Of a stretch of DNA of 64,000 bases, positions 61,472-64,000 are shown one piece after another. The notes below the pieces were generated by a model that made no database searches, was not told where the DNA came from, and saw only the letters and a program-made list of their open reading frames with translations. The stretch is taken from the NCBI GenBank assembly GCA_965220245.1, contig CBDCPI010000008.1:434001-498000 (forward strand), in the 5' to 3' direction. A program made the position numbers and the translations under genes. The first letter of the stretch is position 1. Each line of letters opens with the position of its first letter. The DNA comes from CBDCPI01 sp965220245. Its GTDB lineage: Bacteria; Chloroflexota; Dehalococcoidia; Lucifugimonadales; UBA3495.

Positions 61472-61786
61472 ATGAATGAACGTCTTGTTTTCAGGTTCCT
61501 GGTCTGGCTTTTCCTGGCGAGCGCCAGCGCCTGGCTGTTGTCGGCGTTCGAGAAGAGCGTCGGGATCGCGGAGGCGGTGGTGAGTGATCCGGGCTTCCCC
61601 GGCAGGTATACGGGTTTCTTCGGACTGGTGGTGGTCATTGCCGGCGTCATTGCCCTGGCAGCCGTCGTCATCTCCATGTCGGTGAGCTACCGGGGCGCCG
61701 GTCTCTTCCGTCAGGAGTCCGGCAGCATACGGGACGAGTTGAAGGACATCCGGGAGCACGTCGGGATGGGCGGCGAAGCCGGCTGA
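61472..61786 (+). CDS. Small membrane protein with coiled tail
   Basis: ATG 61472 follows CAGGAGGTTTTTCG. The 104-residue product has two membrane helices (FLVWLFLASASAWLLSAF and FFGLVVVIAGVIALAAVVIS) and an amphipathic C-terminus (RDELKDIREHVG). It is the last gene of the conjugation-like locus. Function unknown. Confidence 0.6.
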   Translation: MNERLVFRFLVWLFLASASAWLLSAFEKSVGIAEAVVSDPGFPGRYTGFFGLVVVIAGVIALAAVVISMSVSYRGAGLFRQESGSIRDELKDIREHVGMGGEAG

Positions 61787-62117
61787 TGTTGTGTTGGCTT
61801 CCAGCCCAAGCGTCTGCGGTTCAGACGGCGGATGCAGCTGTTGCCCTGGGGCAAGGGCCGGTCAACTTGACTTTAGTTGCGGGGGGTGGCAGGTCTTCCA
61901 TTGGCTCTGCACAAGCCAAACTCACGGACAATGATGCAAGCTATGGCGTCGGAATGGGGGAACTGTTGCCCCCTTACGGCTTGCTTTGTCCGTGGCAACT
62001 TGTGCAGAGTAGCCCGACATTCCGCTCTATCTCCTATCTGTGTGTACTATTCGATATAATTCCCATATTTTTCATTCGCGATACCCCCGCCAACGGAAGA
62101 CTCCCGAAAATCGCCGC
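61787..62117. other. Gene-free stretch
   Basis: About 330 bases of mixed composition between convergent genes. A plus-strand frame from 61786 is open, but it lacks a ribosome site and protein-like features. No terminator with a T-run is visible. Confidence 0.4.
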
Positions 62118-62582
62118 CTAGTCGATGTGCGCCTTGTAGTAGTTGTCCAGGTCGGAGTGACGGGCGATTTCGTCCGGGGCGACGGTATGAGTGATGATGT
62201 ACCATGCCGTTGGCCATCCCAATCCATGCCTGAGCATGAGCCAGAAGAAGTAACTGTAGTGGTTACTGTCCACGTTCACCGAGTGGTGCTCATTGTCCAG
62301 GTAGATTCGCCACACTAACTTGGAGCAGAAGAATCTGTCGGTGCTGTCCATGTCAAAGACGTTCCGGGTAAAAGGCGTCTCGCAATTGGTGCCGTACTCC
62401 TCTTCTGCATCCTCCAGTGCCCCGGCTTCGCTCCAACGCCAACTCGCATTGTCCAGTTGAGAGTACATGACGTCGCTGCCTTCTTCGTAGTATCTGCTGA
62501 GTGGTCTGAGGGCCACGCCATCCTCTCCGTTCGGGCACTCGTCGGGATCGGCCTCGTATATAAAACCGCCCCCGGCGTACAC
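62118..62582 (-). CDS. Papain-like amidase domain (YiiX/NlpC-P60-like), probably incomplete
   Basis: The protein reads THVGVYAGGGFIYEADP (the His turn begins just upstream of the GTG at 62582), then RPLSRYYEEGSDVMY and FFCSKLVWRIYLDNEHHSVN with the putative catalytic Cys, ending DEIARHSDLDNYYKAHI. This His-first, Cys-later order fits permuted papain-like (YiiX/YebB) enzymes that cleave amide or ester bonds. The frame is open upstream to a TAG at 62698-62700, past which similar protein-like sequence continues (QGGVSNFPYPSALISIM). The true start is uncertain, and the gene may be truncated or carry another amber codon. Confidence 0.6.
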   Translation of the reverse strand: MYAGGGFIYEADPDECPNGEDGVALRPLSRYYEEGSDVMYSQLDNASWRWSEAGALEDAEEEYGTNCETPFTRNVFDMDSTDRFFCSKLVWRIYLDNEHHSVNVDSNHYSYFFWLMLRHGLGWPTAWYIITHTVAPDEIARHSDLDNYYKAHID

Positions 62583-62805
62583 TCCGACGTGGGTCCAATC
62601 CTTTGCGTACAGGATGCTGAAACCGGTGCTGGAACCGGGTATGGTGCCGGCGGTGAAAACGCCGTACCATAGCGTCAGCGTGGGACCATCTTGCGTCTAG
62701 GACATGATGCTGATCAAGGCAGACGGGTACGGAAAATTCGATACCCCGCCCTGCTGGCCTGTGGAACTATAGGGTAATACACTAGTTGACTACGAAGGGG
62801 GCGCC

Positions 62806-64000
62806 ATGTCACAGGTCTTTGATGGAATCACCGTCCTCGACTTCACCAGCGGCCGGGCTGGTGGCGTCGCCACCATGGTGATGTCCGACTTCGGCGCTGA
62901 AGTCATCAAAGTTGAGCCGCCGGGTGGAGAAAAATTCAGGAACTCGCCAGGGGCCATCCAATGGAACCGCGGCAAGAAGAGCGTCGTCCTCGACCTGAAG
63001 ACCCCGGAAGGCCGGGATAATGCCCGGGGGTTGGCGCAACTCTCCGACGTTGTCGTCGAGAGCTTCCGGCCCGGGGTCACCCAACGCTTGGGCATCGACT
63101 ACGACAGCCTTCGGGGCGGTCATCCCGGGCTGGTATATGCCACCCTGACGGGTTTCGGACGACAGGGGCCCTACGCCAAATACAAGGGTTACGACGCCGT
63201 GGTGGCCGCCAAGAGCGGCCGGATGATGATGTTCGCCGAGCAGACCCCCCGGCAAGGCCCCAACCACGTCGTCGTCCAGGGCGTGTGCCACTCCGCCGCC
63301 ACGGCGCTGATTCGTGGCATCACCGCCGCCCTTTACGTGCGAGAAAGGACCGGCAAGGGTCAGAGGGTGGAGGCCAGTATGCTCCAAGCCGTGACCACCT
63401 ACGACCACGTCTCCTGGGTCCACGGCCAGATGATCGAGAACCTCCCGGACACCTATCCACCCGACCCCAGGGTCGGCATCGGGCGTCCCAACCCTACAGG
63501 CTACCTGCCCGCCCGTACCAAGGATGGCTACTGGATTCAACTGGGCAACGTCGTGGAAAGGTTGTTCCGGTCCATGATGCACTCGCTGGACATGGACTTC
63601 ATATACGAGGACCCGCGATACAAGACCGCGCCCTTCCTGGATGAAGAAGCCGTTGCGTCGCTAGAACGCATCATGCTGGAGAAGGTCCAGGAAAAGACCT
63701 TGGATGAGTGGATGTCCATATTCCTTGGCGAGGCAAACAACGTGGCTGCCGAGCCCTACATCACCTCTGAACAGGCTTTGGACCATCCCCAAATCGTACA
63801 CAACGGCAACGTCCAGGAGGTGAATGATCCGGGAGTGGGCGACACGCGCCAGCTTGGCCCCATGGTGAACATGAGGGTGACCCCGGCCAGCACGCAGGGG
63901 CCAGCCCCGGCGCCGGGCCAGCACACCGCCGAGGTCCTGACCCGCCTCGGGGGCGACTCCAAAAGGCATTCCAACGGCGCCAAAGACGCGATGCCAAGGC
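62806..64000 (+). CDS. Family III CoA-transferase (CaiB/BaiF-like), runs off the window
   Basis: ATG 62806 starts MSQVFDGITVLDFTSGRAGG...MVMSDFGAEVIKVEPPGGEKF and continues uninterrupted for 398 codons to the window end, with NRGKKSVVLDLKTPEGRD, SDVVVESFRPGVTQRLGIDY and ATLTGFGRQGPYAKYKGYDA typical of class III CoA-transferases. In formyl-CoA transferase a conserved Asp follows VDVSMQ. Here the aligned stretch is VEASMLQA, so Gln194 appears in place of the catalytic Asp. It may be the first half of a two-domain enzyme whose active Asp lies in the second half outside the window. Substrate unknown. Confidence 0.88.
   Translation, partial: MSQVFDGITVLDFTSGRAGGVATMVMSDFGAEVIKVEPPGGEKFRNSPGAIQWNRGKKSVVLDLKTPEGRDNARGLAQLSDVVVESFRPGVTQRLGIDYDSLRGGHPGLVYATLTGFGRQGPYAKYKGYDAVVAAKSGRMMMFAEQTPRQGPNHVVVQGVCHSAATALIRGITAALYVRERTGKGQRVEASMLQAVTTYDHVSWVHGQMIENLPDTYPPDPRVGIGRPNPTGYLPARTKDGYWIQLGNVVERLFRSMMHSLDMDFIYEDPRYKTAPFLDEEAVASLERIMLEKVQEKTLDEWMSIFLGEANNVAAEPYITSEQALDHPQIVHNGNVQEVNDPGVGDTRQLGPMVNMRVTPASTQGPAPAPGQHTAEVLTRLGGDSKRHSNGAKDAMPR

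Noticed and set aside
61786..62121. 111-codon plus-strand frame after the last secretion gene
   Set aside because: It starts on the stop codon of the previous gene, has no ribosome site of its own, and the sequence is not protein-like beyond the first residues.

Overview
The window reads as a high-GC bacterial chromosome with a heavy load of mobile DNA. Gene content (luciferase-like monooxygenase, RraA-type aldolase, M20 peptidase, amidase, family III CoA-transferase, Fur regulator, TRAP-type solute-binding lipoproteins) suggests an environmental Chloroflexota of the SAR202/Dehalococcoidia kind. This is an inference from gene content and remembered protein resemblance; there is no rRNA in the window to settle it.

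Layout. 0-5 kb: a decayed type I restriction-modification locus (hsdM with a frameshift, hsdS with an amber codon and a lost 5' end), a DUF559 nuclease and an intact IS with 9-bp target duplications. 5-13 kb: ordinary metabolism (amidase, M20 peptidase, MFS transporter, LLM oxidoreductase, RidA, retropepsin-like protease, RraA), with a striking 16-copy 18-bp repeat upstream of the MFS gene. 13-20 kb: a paralogous array of DctP-type solute-binding domains (one pseudogene, one double-domain fusion, one single-domain protein), bounded on the left by one of two identical, oppositely oriented IS5-type elements. 20-24 kb: tRNA-Ser(CGA), Fur, VOC protein, hydratase, double UspA protein and a DpnI-like methyl-directed endonuclease. 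24-28.6 kb: a graveyard of a DNA methyltransferase, an ISKra4-like transposase, a replication-relaxation protein and an IS3 fragment, cut by the second IS5 copy. 28.8-32.5 kb: an island of uncharacterised genes, three of them carrying PD-(D/E)XK-like motifs.

32.7-61.8 kb: a conjugation-like (type IV secretion) locus. A 24-base tRNA 3' end at 32.73 kb looks like an attachment-site scar and fits an integrated element lying to its right. The locus holds small membrane proteins, a 631-residue lipoprotein, a giant VirB6-like protein, VirB3/PrgI-like and VirB2-like proteins, then (after an interruption of about 10 kb) a VirB4 ATPase and several secreted or lipoprotein genes. The interruption carries malate synthase G (glcB), an IS701-type element, an IetA-like AAA ATPase with a truncated partner protease, and an IS66-type element. 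The last 1.9 kb hold a papain-like amidase fragment and the start of a family III CoA-transferase.

Two patterns tie the window together. First, three autonomous ISs each have a matching non-autonomous partner in the same window with related terminal repeats and the same target-duplication length (9, 8 and 4 bp). Second, metabolic genes are almost all intact, while defence and mobility genes carry most of the frameshifts and in-frame stops. That fits genuine decay of accessory DNA, although some homopolymer-associated frameshifts could be sequencing errors. No relaxase, coupling protein, integrase or CRISPR array was seen.
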